A DNA stretch of 45,326 bases from CAZSCF01 sp964547585 (GTDB lineage Bacteria > Patescibacteriota > Minisyncoccia > Moranbacterales > UBA2206), in NCBI GenBank assembly GCA_964547585.1, contig CAZJOI010000007.1:1-45326 (forward strand), read 5' to 3'. Below are positions 1 through 7,346 of the stretch, piece by piece. The notes under the pieces are model-generated. The model was not told where the DNA came from. It saw only the letters and a list, made by a program, of their open reading frames with translations, and did not search any database. Both the position numbers and the translations under genes were made by a program. Positions within the stretch are counted from its first letter, which is position 1, and every line of letters starts with the position of its first letter.

Positions 1-11
1 CGTGCCAATAT

Positions 12-40
12 TAAAAAACGCTTTTTATAAAGAGTTTTTT
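12..40 (+). terminator. Possible terminator of an upstream gene
   Basis: An A-rich arm (AAAAAAC, CTTT) pairs with AAAG, GTTTTTT around a short AT loop and ends in a T-run. It lies just before a good promoter, so it probably ends a transcript entering from the left edge. The stem is weak, so the call is tentative. Confidence 0.4.
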
Positions 41-50
41 GTATTTAGGA

Positions 51-79
51 TTGACAAATCATTTTTTTAAAGATAAACT
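51..79 (+). promoter_or_regulatory. Sigma70-type promoter for the 133-576 gene
   Basis: TTGACA at 51-56 and TAAACT at 74-79 are separated by exactly 17 nt. The predicted transcript starts near 86 and gives a leader of about 47 nt that ends in a perfect AGGAGG at 121-126, seven bases before the ATG. Confidence 0.7.
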
Positions 80-132
80 ATTTTGAAGTTCTTGAACAAT
101 AAATAAATCAGAAAATAAAGAGGAGGTATCGC

Positions 133-576
133 ATGAAATCATTTTCGAGTTTAGCGGATTTTCGGAAGTTTTACATAGAAGTGCAAAATAGGACGGGTTT
201 CAGGCAAAGAGTGATAGATGTATATCATGTGCAGGTTCTTCAGAAATATTGCGTTGCAGCCGCTTTTGCAATCCCCGTTCTGAAACTTGTGGAGGATTTG
301 GATAAAAATCTTCATCAATGCATTTCAAGGGTTATCGACGAATGCGAAGCGGTGTTAGCAGACGAGTCTATCTATTTGGCATCTGGCAAACGTAATCTAA
401 GACTTTCTAGGCACTTGGAAAAACAGGTGAGGAAGGCGGACGACGCCATAGTTCATGCTGGTAATATTCTTAACAATATGATCCCTCTCATGCCGATTTC
501 AGAGCGTATTTTGTTAGTTGGTCTTAGAGCGCGAGACATTTGTGATCAGGCCACCAAAAGGAAGCGGTTTGATTAA
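133..576 (+). CDS. Unknown 147-aa protein
   Basis: I do not recognise this protein. It is predicted soluble, mostly helical and basic, with no signal peptide, membrane segment or known catalytic motif visible. The start is set by AGGAGG (121-126) seven bases before ATG, an unusually strong SD for this window, and by a consensus promoter at 51-79. Its codons look richer in G+C than those of the housekeeping genes around it (my impression, not a computed value). Broken fragments of other genes follow directly. Together these suggest a recently acquired accessory gene. Expression signals are convincing; function is unknown. Confidence 0.6.
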   Translation: MKSFSSLADFRKFYIEVQNRTGFRQRVIDVYHVQVLQKYCVAAAFAIPVLKLVEDLDKNLHQCISRVIDECEAVLADESIYLASGKRNLRLSRHLEKQVRKADDAIVHAGNILNNMIPLMPISERILLVGLRARDICDQATKRKRFD

Positions 577-594
577 TGTTAAGATTAATGCGAA

Positions 595-712
595 TCATTG
601 CAGAAAGAAAAAACCTGCCGTTCTAATGAATGGCGGGTGCCGTGGTTTTTTGCAGAAACCCTTTCGGCTAGATGATCTTTCAGAAAAGATCAGAGAGGTG
701 CTAGATTTATAA
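595..712 (+). pseudogene. Remnant of a response-regulator receiver domain
   Basis: One frame ends in PAVLMNGG...GFLQKPFRLDDLSEKIREVLDL and a TAA stop. This matches the last third of receiver domains of hybrid histidine kinases: the beta4 'VLMSGY' strand, the conserved Lys-Pro-Phe after beta5 and helix alpha5. The roughly 15 residues that normally separate VLMSG from GFLQKPF are missing, and there is no beta1 acidic pair or phospho-acceptor Asp upstream. The frame opens inside the 3' end of the 133-576 gene with no RBS of its own. I read it as a decayed 3' fragment. A functional small protein is possible but unlikely. Confidence 0.55.
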
Positions 713-724
713 ACTTCGGTTCTC

Positions 725-767
725 AACCCCCGATGCCATATTACGGTATATCGGGGGTTTGTTTTTT
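725..767 (+). terminator. Rho-independent terminator
   Basis: AACCCCCGAT (725-734) pairs with ATCGGGGGTT (750-759), followed by a T-run to 767. It ends the transcript carrying the 133-576 gene and the receiver remnant. Confidence 0.75.
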
Positions 768-864
768 CTGCAAAGCCGATTCGATCAGAGTTATTAAAGA
801 CGGGAAAATTATTGAATCCAGAAATCATGAGGAACTTTTGAGTAGGAGGAGGTGTTTATCATAA
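766..864 (+). pseudogene. Remnant of an ABC-exporter ATPase C-terminus
   Basis: The frame reads ADSIRVIKDGKIIESRNHEELL... to TAA at 862-864. This is the signature end of exporter-type (MsbA-like) nucleotide-binding domains, normally 'AD.I.VL..G.I.E.G.HEEL', found just after the H-loop. Walker A, the signature and Walker B motifs are absent because the frame begins right after a terminator. With the receiver remnant before it, this forms a small graveyard of truncated genes. No start codon or RBS suggests expression. Confidence 0.55.
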
Positions 865-905
865 GCTCAGTGAATTGCAGAAAATAAGTGTCTAAAATAC
901 ACCGT

Positions 906-935
906 TTGACTTAAATTGGTCTTTTGTAGTATAGT
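906..935 (+). promoter_or_regulatory. Promoter of the SWIB gene
   Basis: TTGACT at 906-911 and TATAGT at 930-935 with 18 nt between. The ATG is at 977, so the leader would be about 34 nt. Confidence 0.65.
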
Positions 936-976
936 TCTAGGAGTTAGGGGATATTAATTAAATTTAATAAAAAAAT

Positions 977-1231
977 ATGGCGAAAGCTACATCCGCGTTT
1001 ATGAAGCCGATGACTATCAGCCCAGAGCTGCAAGCAGTTATTGGCAGTGGTCCAATGCCCAGATCAGAAGTTGTGAAAAAACTTTGGGTATACATCAAGA
1101 AGAACAATCTTCAAGATGAAAAGAATAAACGCAATATCAATGCTGATGAAAACTTGAAGAAAGTATTCGGAGGCAAAGCGACTGTAAATATGTTTGAAAT
1201 GACTAAACTTGTTTCTAAACACCTTTCATAA
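977..1231 (+). CDS. Small SWIB/MDM2-domain protein
   Basis: The 84 residues are essentially one SWIB fold: FMKPMTISPELQAVIG at the start, then a SEVVKKLWVYIKKNNLQD helix, an acidic NINADENLKKVFG turn and a VNMFEMTKLVSKHL helix. In eukaryotes SWIB domains sit in chromatin remodellers. Stand-alone bacterial versions are known mainly from Chlamydiae, where fusions to topoisomerase also occur, and from CPR genomes. A nucleoid-binding or topoisomerase-partner role is plausible but not shown. The gene is a single transcription unit with its own promoter (906-935) and a strong terminator (1260-1288). There is no SD before the ATG. Confidence 0.88.
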   Translation: MAKATSAFMKPMTISPELQAVIGSGPMPRSEVVKKLWVYIKKNNLQDEKNKRNINADENLKKVFGGKATVNMFEMTKLVSKHLS

Positions 1232-1259
1232 TCGTTTCTGCTTATTGTGATAAAAACAA

Positions 1260-1288
1260 AAACTGCCCAAAGTTAGGGCAGTTTTTTT
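1260..1288 (+). terminator. Terminator after the SWIB gene
   Basis: Perfect 9-bp stem AAACTGCCC / GGGCAGTTT with a 7-nt loop, followed by a T-run. Confidence 0.88.
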
Positions 1289-1334
1289 GCAAAAAGGCTA
1301 AAATTGGGGTAAACTGGAGATTGAAGTTTCAGTT

Positions 1335-1475
1335 GATAAAAAGTGAATTTTTAAAGAAATTTGATCGCGTGGTGGCATAGAGTTTTTTTAGAGTCTTATA
1401 TAATTTATAGTTGCGAGGTTAAATAGAATCATTTTATATGGGCTAGGAAATTTCTTTAAAAATTTACCTTTTATC
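1335..1475 (+). repeat. Long inverted repeat upstream of proS
   Basis: Arms of 28 nt at 1335-1362 and 1448-1475 are inverted copies with two mismatches (core AATTTTTAAAGAAATTT), separated by 85 nt. The right arm ends 56 nt before the proS ATG. It is the main content of the roughly 300-bp gap between the SWIB gene and proS; I see no ORF, tRNA or T-box core there. It could be a MITE-like element or a long-range stem in the proS leader. Confidence 0.6.
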
Positions 1476-1531
1476 ATCAATCAGATGATTTAAGGCTTAG
1501 AATTTAATAATAATTTTTTATTAACTAATTT

Positions 1532-2761
1532 ATGAAACAATCACAACTTTTTACTAAGACGCACAAGGAAGCACCAAAAGATGAAACGACTATCAACGCT
1601 CAGCTTCTAACTAGAGCTGGTTTTGTGGATAAATTAATGGCTGGAAATTATACGTATCTACCTTTGGGTATTCGCGTACTTAATAAAGTGAGAAACATTG
1701 TTCGTGAAGAAATCAATGCTATTGGTGGTCAGGAAATAATTATGCCAACATTGCATCCTTCTGAAAATTGGAAGATAACCAAAGGCTGGGATACCATCGA
1801 TGTTTTGTTTAAAATCAAGAGTCGCACGGGAAAAGACTATGCACTTGGTCAGAGTGAGGAGGAGATTATTGCACCTCTTGCAAAGAAATTTATAAATTCA
1901 TATAAAGACTTACCATTTTGTGCTTATCAAATTCATTGGAAATATCGCGATGAACTGCGTGCCAAATCAGGGTTGCTTCGTGGTAGAGAATTCGAGATGA
2001 AAGATCTGTATAGTTTTCATTCTGACCAAGAAGATTTTGAGCGTTATTATCAAATTGCGAAAGAAGCCTATTTCAAAATATATAGACGCCTAGGACTTGA
2101 TGCTAAAGCCACTGAAGCTTCTGGCGGAAGTTTTAGTGAAAAAATTTCCTATGAGTTTATGGTACTTACGGACGCTGGTGAGGATGATATTCTATATTGT
2201 AACGATTGTGAGTTTGGCGTTAACATGGAAATTGCTAAAAACAAAGAAGGCGACAGTTGTCCTAAATGTCAAAAAGGAAAGCTCAAAAAAGCACGTGCAT
2301 CCGAAGCTGGAAATGTTTTTGATCTAGGCCAAAAGTACACAAAAGATTTTGATCTGACTTTTACCACTAAGGATGGAGAAGTAAAATACCCAATTATGGG
2401 TTGTTATGGCATTGGAATCACTCGTCTTGTTGGTATTGTTGTGGAAAAATATAATGATGAGAAAGGTATTGTTTGGCCAGAGAGCGTAGCGCCATTTAAA
2501 GTGCATCTTCTGAGCCTAAATAAGGCTGAAGAAGGGGAAAAGATATATGCGCAACTTCAGGCAGCGGGAATTGAGGTTCTGTACGACGATAGAGAGGCAG
2601 GGGCTGGTGAAAAATTCGCTGATGCTGATTTGATTGGTATCCCATATCGCATTGTCGTGAGTGAAAAGTCTTTGGCAGCTGGCGGAGTGGAACTTAAAAA
2701 AAGAAGCGAGAAAAATTCAGAAATCATAGAAGTCGAAAAATTAATAAAGATCCTTGGATAG
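1532..2761 (+). CDS. proS: Prolyl-tRNA synthetase (short form, no editing insertion)
   Basis: Class II synthetase that charges tRNA-Pro. The TxE-like loop is near GQSEEE (106-111), motif 2 is YRDELRAKSGLLRGREFEMKD (139-159) and motif 3 is GCYGIGITRL (290-299). The C-terminal anticodon-binding domain runs from about 315 to the end. Between motifs 2 and 3 there is only a short insert with two Cys pairs, CNDC (223/226) and CPKC (243/246), that looks like a zinc ribbon. At 409 aa it lacks the roughly 180-residue INS cis-editing domain of standard bacterial ProRS (about 570 aa). The free-standing YbaK protein at 7347 may supply editing in trans. No SD precedes the ATG. Confidence 0.96.
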   Translation: MKQSQLFTKTHKEAPKDETTINAQLLTRAGFVDKLMAGNYTYLPLGIRVLNKVRNIVREEINAIGGQEIIMPTLHPSENWKITKGWDTIDVLFKIKSRTGKDYALGQSEEEIIAPLAKKFINSYKDLPFCAYQIHWKYRDELRAKSGLLRGREFEMKDLYSFHSDQEDFERYYQIAKEAYFKIYRRLGLDAKATEASGGSFSEKISYEFMVLTDAGEDDILYCNDCEFGVNMEIAKNKEGDSCPKCQKGKLKKARASEAGNVFDLGQKYTKDFDLTFTTKDGEVKYPIMGCYGIGITRLVGIVVEKYNDEKGIVWPESVAPFKVHLLSLNKAEEGEKIYAQLQAAGIEVLYDDREAGAGEKFADADLIGIPYRIVVSEKSLAAGGVELKKRSEKNSEIIEVEKLIKILG

Positions 2762-2769
2762 CCAAGTTA

Positions 2770-2864
2770 TTTTAGCGGCATGTAATTTTAGCAGCTTATT
2801 GCAAAAAATATAAAATAAAGTCGTATCCATATCAATTCAACTCTAAGATTATATGCTGCTAAAA
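2770..2864 (+). repeat. Inverted repeat upstream of ispH
   Basis: TTTTAGCGGCAT (2770-2781) and ATGCTGCTAAAA (2853-2864) are inverted with one mismatch. A second copy of the left arm, TTTTAGCAGC, lies at 2787-2796 and pairs perfectly with 2855-2864. Two competing stems are therefore possible just upstream of the ispH start at 2886. Confidence 0.45.
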
Positions 2865-2885
2865 TAAATAAATTATATAACTTGT

Positions 2886-3756
2886 ATGAATATTATTCTA
2901 AGCCAATATGCTGGCTTTTGTGGTGGTGTTGATCGGGCATATAAAATTGTGCAGGAAATTGTCAAAGATAAAAAAACTGCGAAACCAGTTTTTGTTTTAG
3001 GTTCTCTGGCGCATAACAATGATGTGGTCAAAAAAATTGAGGAGATGGGCATCAAAAAAATCAGCGTTGAGAAGAATCTGACTGAATATTTACAAAATTC
3101 AAAAATTAAAATTGGAACCCTAATTGTTACAGCTCACGGTATTGGTCCAGATATCTATGATTTTGCCAAAAGAAAAAAAATTAATCTTATTGATGCGACT
3201 TGTCCCAAGGTAATCAAAGTGCAAAGACTGGCGAGAAATTTTTCGAAGAAAAACTATCAGCTGATTATTATTGGACAAAAAAAACATAAGGAAGTCAGAG
3301 GTATCTTTGAGTGGGCCGCTTGCAAGGCTTTTTTTGTGGAGAAAGAAGGAGATTTGGAAAAAATAAAACTCAATTCCGATAAGAAAATTGCAATTATCTC
3401 TCAGACAACTCAAAACAGTGATTTTGTAAAAAAGATTATTGCCCAAATAAAAAAAAGATATCCAAAAGCAGAAGCATACGACACACTTTGTCTCACAACC
3501 CACAATCGTCAAAATGAAGTCAAAAAAATAGCTAAAAATAGTGACATCTTGATTGTTATCGGATCGCCTGAGAGTGCTAATTCGCGCAGGCTTTGGCAAG
3601 GAAAACAATCCCCAGACCTATTTTTTGGAAAGAGCCAGCGGCATTAAAAAAAGGTGGTTTGTTGGTTGCAAGAAGGTTGGGATAACGGCTGGAGCTTCCA
3701 CTCCAAACTGGATCATAGAAGAAGTTATTGAAAATATAAAAAAGATTGATTTCTAG
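2886..3756 (+). pseudogene. ispH: 4-hydroxy-3-methylbut-2-enyl diphosphate reductase, interrupted by a frameshift
   Basis: IspH is the last enzyme of the MEP isoprenoid pathway and makes IPP and DMAPP with a [4Fe-4S] cluster. The three cluster cysteines are present (C12 in GFCGGV, C106 in DATCPK, C202 in DTLCLTT), as are His43, His84 and His134 and the SxN motif (GSPESANSRR). After about residue 235 the frame is lost and stops at 3647. The conserved end (TYFLERASGIK, VGITAGASTPNWIIEEV) continues in the +1 frame to TAG at 3756. The break lies around 3590-3602. I see no classic slippery heptamer, so a 1-2 nt indel from sequencing or real decay is more likely than programmed shifting. All other signs say it was recently functional. 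Confidence 0.85.
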
Positions 3757-3758
3757 AG

Positions 3759-3792
3759 ACAAAAAAGACAAACTTTCAATTTGCTTTTTTGT
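3759..3792 (+). terminator. Hairpin after ispH
   Basis: ACAAAAAAGACAAA pairs with TTTGCTTTTTTGT (one bulge) and runs into a T-rich stretch, so it probably terminates the ispH transcript. It abuts the promoter of the next gene. Confidence 0.5.
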
Positions 3793-3809
3793 TTTTTTTA
3801 AGATATAAT
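3781..3809 (+). promoter_or_regulatory. Promoter of the tandem-receiver gene
   Basis: TTGCTT (3781-3786), 17 nt, then a perfect TATAAT (3804-3809). The leader to the ATG at 3857 is about 40 nt. Confidence 0.6.
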
Positions 3810-3856
3810 TCAAAAGGTTTCAATCATAGACGGGGTGAGCTTAATATTCAAAAAAT

Positions 3857-4669
3857 ATGACAAAAATTATTATAGTTGAAGATGATCCGATGATTTCCGA
3901 AATATATCAGAAAAAGTTTGTTGATTCTGGTTTTGAGGTTTTGGCTGCAACTTCAGGAGACCAAGTTTTAGCGCTAGCAAAAAATAACCCAGTAGATGTG
4001 ATTTTATTGGACCTGATAATGCCCAAAATGGACGGGTTTGAAGTAATTGAGCACCTTCGAAAGGACGATGAATATGATAAAAATATAAAAATCATCATTT
4101 CCAGCAATCTCAGTCAGAGAGAAGATCAGGATAAGGCTTCTAAGCTTGGAGCGGATGGTTTTGTGGCTAAATCAGAGTATACTCCTAGTGAGCTAGTCGC
4201 AGAAGTAAGCAGACTCATGACTATGTATGGAAGACAAAAAAAGAACAGTGAAAAGCTAGACGAGAATGGAAATCTCAAGGAAAAAGTAAACAAAGAGGAC
4301 GTCAAAAAAATTCTCCTGATCGAAGACGAAGACATTTTTATTGAAATGTTTGGCGAGAAATTGATGCAGGATGGTTTTGATGTTGTTTCGGCGAGAAATG
4401 GAGCCTGGGGAATCAAAGAAGCGCAAAACGGCGATTTTGACTTGTTCATCATCGATATGATGATGCCGGCCATGGGTGGCAAAGAAATTGTGGAAAAAAT
4501 AAAAATGGATGAAAGATTAAAAAATATTCCAATTATTATCATGTCAGCTTCGGTTGAAGATAGCGTGGCCAAAGAAACTAAAGAGATGGGAGTGGATTGT
4601 TTTTTTGTCAAAACAAAAATTACCCCTTCTGATCTTTCCGAAAAGGCCACGGAGCTTATAAATAAATAA
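3857..4669 (+). CDS. Tandem-receiver response regulator with no output domain
   Basis: The protein is two CheY-like receiver domains joined by a charged linker (about residues 125-148). Receiver 1 has the acidic pair E8/D9-D10, phospho-acceptor D52 (VILLDLIMP), S82 and K105. Receiver 2 has its acidic cluster at 156-158, D200 (LFIIDMMMP), S230 and K252. Both look competent for phosphorylation. There is no DNA-binding, GGDEF or other effector domain and no signal or membrane segment. No histidine kinase is encoded nearby. It may act as a phosphorelay intermediate or by protein-protein contacts. aspS follows 21 nt later, with only an AT-rich gap between. Confidence 0.9.
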   Translation: MTKIIIVEDDPMISEIYQKKFVDSGFEVLAATSGDQVLALAKNNPVDVILLDLIMPKMDGFEVIEHLRKDDEYDKNIKIIISSNLSQREDQDKASKLGADGFVAKSEYTPSELVAEVSRLMTMYGRQKKNSEKLDENGNLKEKVNKEDVKKILLIEDEDIFIEMFGEKLMQDGFDVVSARNGAWGIKEAQNGDFDLFIIDMMMPAMGGKEIVEKIKMDERLKNIPIIIMSASVEDSVAKETKEMGVDCFFVKTKITPSDLSEKATELINK

Positions 4670-4690
4670 TTTTTTTATATCTTAATTCAG

Positions 4691-6010
4691 ATGCAAAGAA
4701 CTCTCATTAAAGATGCGGTTAAATTAGTTGGAGAAAAAATAAAATTAGCCGGTTGGGCACATATTCGACGCGATCACGGCAAGCTTATTTTTATCGATCT
4801 ACGGGATCGGAGTGGCTTTGTTCAATTGGTTCTCATACCAGACAAAGAGGCTGCCTATCAGGTAGCTAAGGAAGTGAGAAGTGAATATATTATTGAAGTT
4901 GAGGGATTAGTAAAAGATCGTCCAGGTGGTGCAGCTAATGAAAAAATTTCAACTGGCCGAATAGAAATTGAAGTTGATAGTCTAAGGATAATAGCTCATC
5001 CAGAAGAAGATCTCCCTGTGGATGTTTCCAGCGACGATCTTGATTTGAAATTGGAGACACTTTTGGATAACAGAAATGCAACTCTTCGCAATGAAAAAAT
5101 TAAAGCAATTTTCAGGATTTATGCCGAACTTTTGTTGGCCTATAGTGAAACGATGCGTAAAGGTAATTTTGTGGAAATAAAAACTCCCAAGATTGTTTGT
5201 GCGGCCACGGAAGGAGGCGCTAATTTTTTTAAGATAAATTATTTTGAGAAAGAAGCCTATTTGGCACAAAGTCCGCAGTTCTATAAGCAAGCCGGAGTGG
5301 GAATTTTCGAAAGAGTTTTTGAAGTTGGTTCGGTTTTCCGAGCGGAACCCCACTACACAACTCGTCATGTCAATGAATACATCGGGTTAGACGCGGAAAT
5401 GGGATTTATTAATAGCTTTGAAGACATAATGAATGAATTGGAAAAAACAATGGCGCACATTATGCATTCAATTAAGAAAAATTGCAAGAATGATTTGGAA
5501 AAATATGGAGCTAAAATCTTACCTGTTTCATCTATTCCTCGCATAAAATTGACTGAGGCTTTGGAAATCCTGAGTAAAGAATATGGAAAGAAAATGGAAA
5601 CGGTGGATATTGATAATGAAGGAGAAAGATTAATTGGACAATGGGCTAAGGAGAAATATCACAGCGATTTTATTTTTCTGACTCATTATCCAACGACTCT
5701 CCGTCCTTTCTATTCAATGCCAAGCGCTGATCCGGAATATACGGAAACATTTGATTTATTGTTTCATGGAGTGGAAATTGCCAGTGGCGGACAAAGAATC
5801 CATGACTACAAGCAACTAATTGAAAATATCAAAAAGCGTAAACTGAAACCGGAACAGTTCAAAGATTATTTGGATATTTTTAAATTTGGAATGCCGCCTC
5901 ATGGAGGTTGGGGACTGGGATCTGAGCGAATCGTACAAAAAATACTTGGACTAAAAAGTATCAAAGAAGCAGTTCTTTTCCCAAGGGACGTAAAAAGGCT
6001 AACTCCTTAG
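4691..6010 (+). CDS. aspS: Aspartyl-tRNA synthetase, archaeal/non-discriminating type
   Basis: Class IIb synthetase of 439 aa: an N-terminal OB-fold anticodon domain (KIKLAGWAHIRRDHGKLIFI), then the catalytic core with EGGANFF, YLAQSPQFYKQ, the motif 2 region (FRAEPHYTTRHVNEYIGLD) and motif 3 GWGLGSERIV. It lacks the GAD insertion of bacterial AspRS (about 590 aa), so it belongs to the short AspS2 lineage. The residue two after the Gly-Trp of the OB fold is His, where discriminating archaeal enzymes carry Trp. That favours a non-discriminating enzyme that also makes Asp-tRNA(Asn) for GatCAB. AsnRS is the alternative, but the overall pattern is AspRS. Confidence 0.9.
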   Translation: MQRTLIKDAVKLVGEKIKLAGWAHIRRDHGKLIFIDLRDRSGFVQLVLIPDKEAAYQVAKEVRSEYIIEVEGLVKDRPGGAANEKISTGRIEIEVDSLRIIAHPEEDLPVDVSSDDLDLKLETLLDNRNATLRNEKIKAIFRIYAELLLAYSETMRKGNFVEIKTPKIVCAATEGGANFFKINYFEKEAYLAQSPQFYKQAGVGIFERVFEVGSVFRAEPHYTTRHVNEYIGLDAEMGFINSFEDIMNELEKTMAHIMHSIKKNCKNDLEKYGAKILPVSSIPRIKLTEALEILSKEYGKKMETVDIDNEGERLIGQWAKEKYHSDFIFLTHYPTTLRPFYSMPSADPEYTETFDLLFHGVEIASGGQRIHDYKQLIENIKKRKLKPEQFKDYLDIFKFGMPPHGGWGLGSERIVQKILGLKSIKEAVLFPRDVKRLTP

Positions 6011-6110
6011 GAAATTTTAAATAACAAATTTCAAATTTTAATTTTTTCAATTTGTTTGTTTCTAATTTCCATTTAAAATTCATAATTTAAAATTTAAAAT
6101 TATTTTTCGC
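6011..6110. repeat. AT-rich palindromic spacer
   Basis: The spacer is made almost entirely of TTTAAAATT / AATTTTAAA words in both orientations, ending in TTTAAAATTTAAAATT before the next start. Related spacers occur before macB permeases 1 and 2, mreD and lysS. Confidence 0.5.
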
Positions 6111-7307
6111 ATGCTTCACGACGAGCAACTGAATAGTAAAAAAATAAAATTAATAAATTTTATTTCCTTTCTTATCGGATTTTCACAGGCCACTGTTGTC
6201 TATGTTTTTTCAACTTACTTCAAAGATTCTTCGGGAACAGAAAATGTTGGTATCTTTTATTTTGTTGCCTATCTCTTTGTTTTAATCTTTTTGCTTAATC
6301 TGCATAAAGCTGTCAGAAAATTAGGTAAATCCAATGTTTTTTATTTTTCAATTCTGGCTAAAATTGTAGTTATGGTCTTTTTGATTTTGCTTCCGCCATC
6401 ATGGTATTCAATTCCATTTCTAGCTCTCTATATGGTTCTCGTAGCTCTTATCTGGACAAGCCTAGACGTAATCTTAGAATCTTTTTCGGCTGACAAAGTT
6501 TCTGGACGTGTGAGGGGATTGCATCTGACTATTTTCAACGCGGGATTTCTTTTGGGTCCATTCGTTTCTTCACAACTCATGAGTAATATTGGTTTTTCAG
6601 GAATATTTCTTTTTTCCTTAGTTGTGGATGCTTTTGTGCTGGTCTTTTCTTTGATTGGCTTTAGAAACGTTAATCATGTATTCAAACAAAAGTTAGGAGT
6701 AATAGAGGTTATTAGAAAAGTTTTTAAACGAAAAGATGTTATGAGAATTTACTGGGTTTCTTTTGCTTTGGAATTTTTCTATGCACTGATGATAATTTAC
6801 ACGCCGATTTATTTGCTGGATCTGGGGATGTCTTGGCAGCAAATTGGACTCATTTTTACCTTAATGCTCTTACCTTTTGTTCTAATCCAATACCCAGCTG
6901 GAATTTTGGCTGACAAGAAAATGGGAGAAAAGGAGCTTATTATATTTGCGATAGTTTTTATGGTGTTGGCTACTTTAAGCGTTTTTTTCCTTAATTCCAT
7001 GAGCGTTCTTGTTTGGGGTTCAGTTCTTTTCGCTACTAGAATTGGAGCGGCGTTGGTTGAAATACTCAGGGATTCCTATTTTTATAAGAGAATTGACGGG
7101 CATGACGTGGATCTTATTAATTTTTTTCGTACAGCAACTCCATTAGGTTATATTATGGCAGCGATTTTTTCGTCAGTTTTGTTATTTTTTCTGCCCCTCA
7201 AATTTGTATTCATATTGATAGCGTTAATTTTGTTTTTATCCCTCTACCAAGCCATAAAATTGGATGACAATAAGTGCGAAAAAGAGATTGTTAAAGAAGG
7301 GGAATAA
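6111..7307 (+). CDS. Major facilitator superfamily transporter
   Basis: A 398-aa integral membrane protein with about 12 hydrophobic segments in two six-helix halves. The linker holds basic residues between TM6 and TM7 (around VFKQKLGVIEVIRKVFKRKD). After TM2 a short loop has RKLGKSN, and near TM8 there is QYPAGILADKKMGEKE, matching the MFS loop motif G-x-L-A-D-x at its degenerate second-half position. The transport substrate cannot be read from sequence; drug/proton antiport is the usual guess for this length. Preceded by an AT-rich palindromic spacer and followed 39 nt later by the YbaK gene. Confidence 0.85.
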   Translation: MLHDEQLNSKKIKLINFISFLIGFSQATVVYVFSTYFKDSSGTENVGIFYFVAYLFVLIFLLNLHKAVRKLGKSNVFYFSILAKIVVMVFLILLPPSWYSIPFLALYMVLVALIWTSLDVILESFSADKVSGRVRGLHLTIFNAGFLLGPFVSSQLMSNIGFSGIFLFSLVVDAFVLVFSLIGFRNVNHVFKQKLGVIEVIRKVFKRKDVMRIYWVSFALEFFYALMIIYTPIYLLDLGMSWQQIGLIFTLMLLPFVLIQYPAGILADKKMGEKELIIFAIVFMVLATLSVFFLNSMSVLVWGSVLFATRIGAALVEILRDSYFYKRIDGHDVDLINFFRTATPLGYIMAAIFSSVLLFFLPLKFVFILIALILFLSLYQAIKLDDNKCEKEIVKEGE

Positions 7308-7346
7308 TGTTAGAATAAAAGAATAAATGTTAATCATGACAAGTCT

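Noticed and set aside
1363..1447. Possible T-box riboswitch upstream of proS (GTGGTGGCA resembles part of the T-box core)
   Set aside because: The full T-box core (GGGTGGNACCGCG), stem I motifs and an antiterminator/terminator pair are absent.
3120..3608. 162-residue minus-strand open frame across ispH
   Set aside because: Shadow of the conserved ispH frame; no RBS or recognisable domain.
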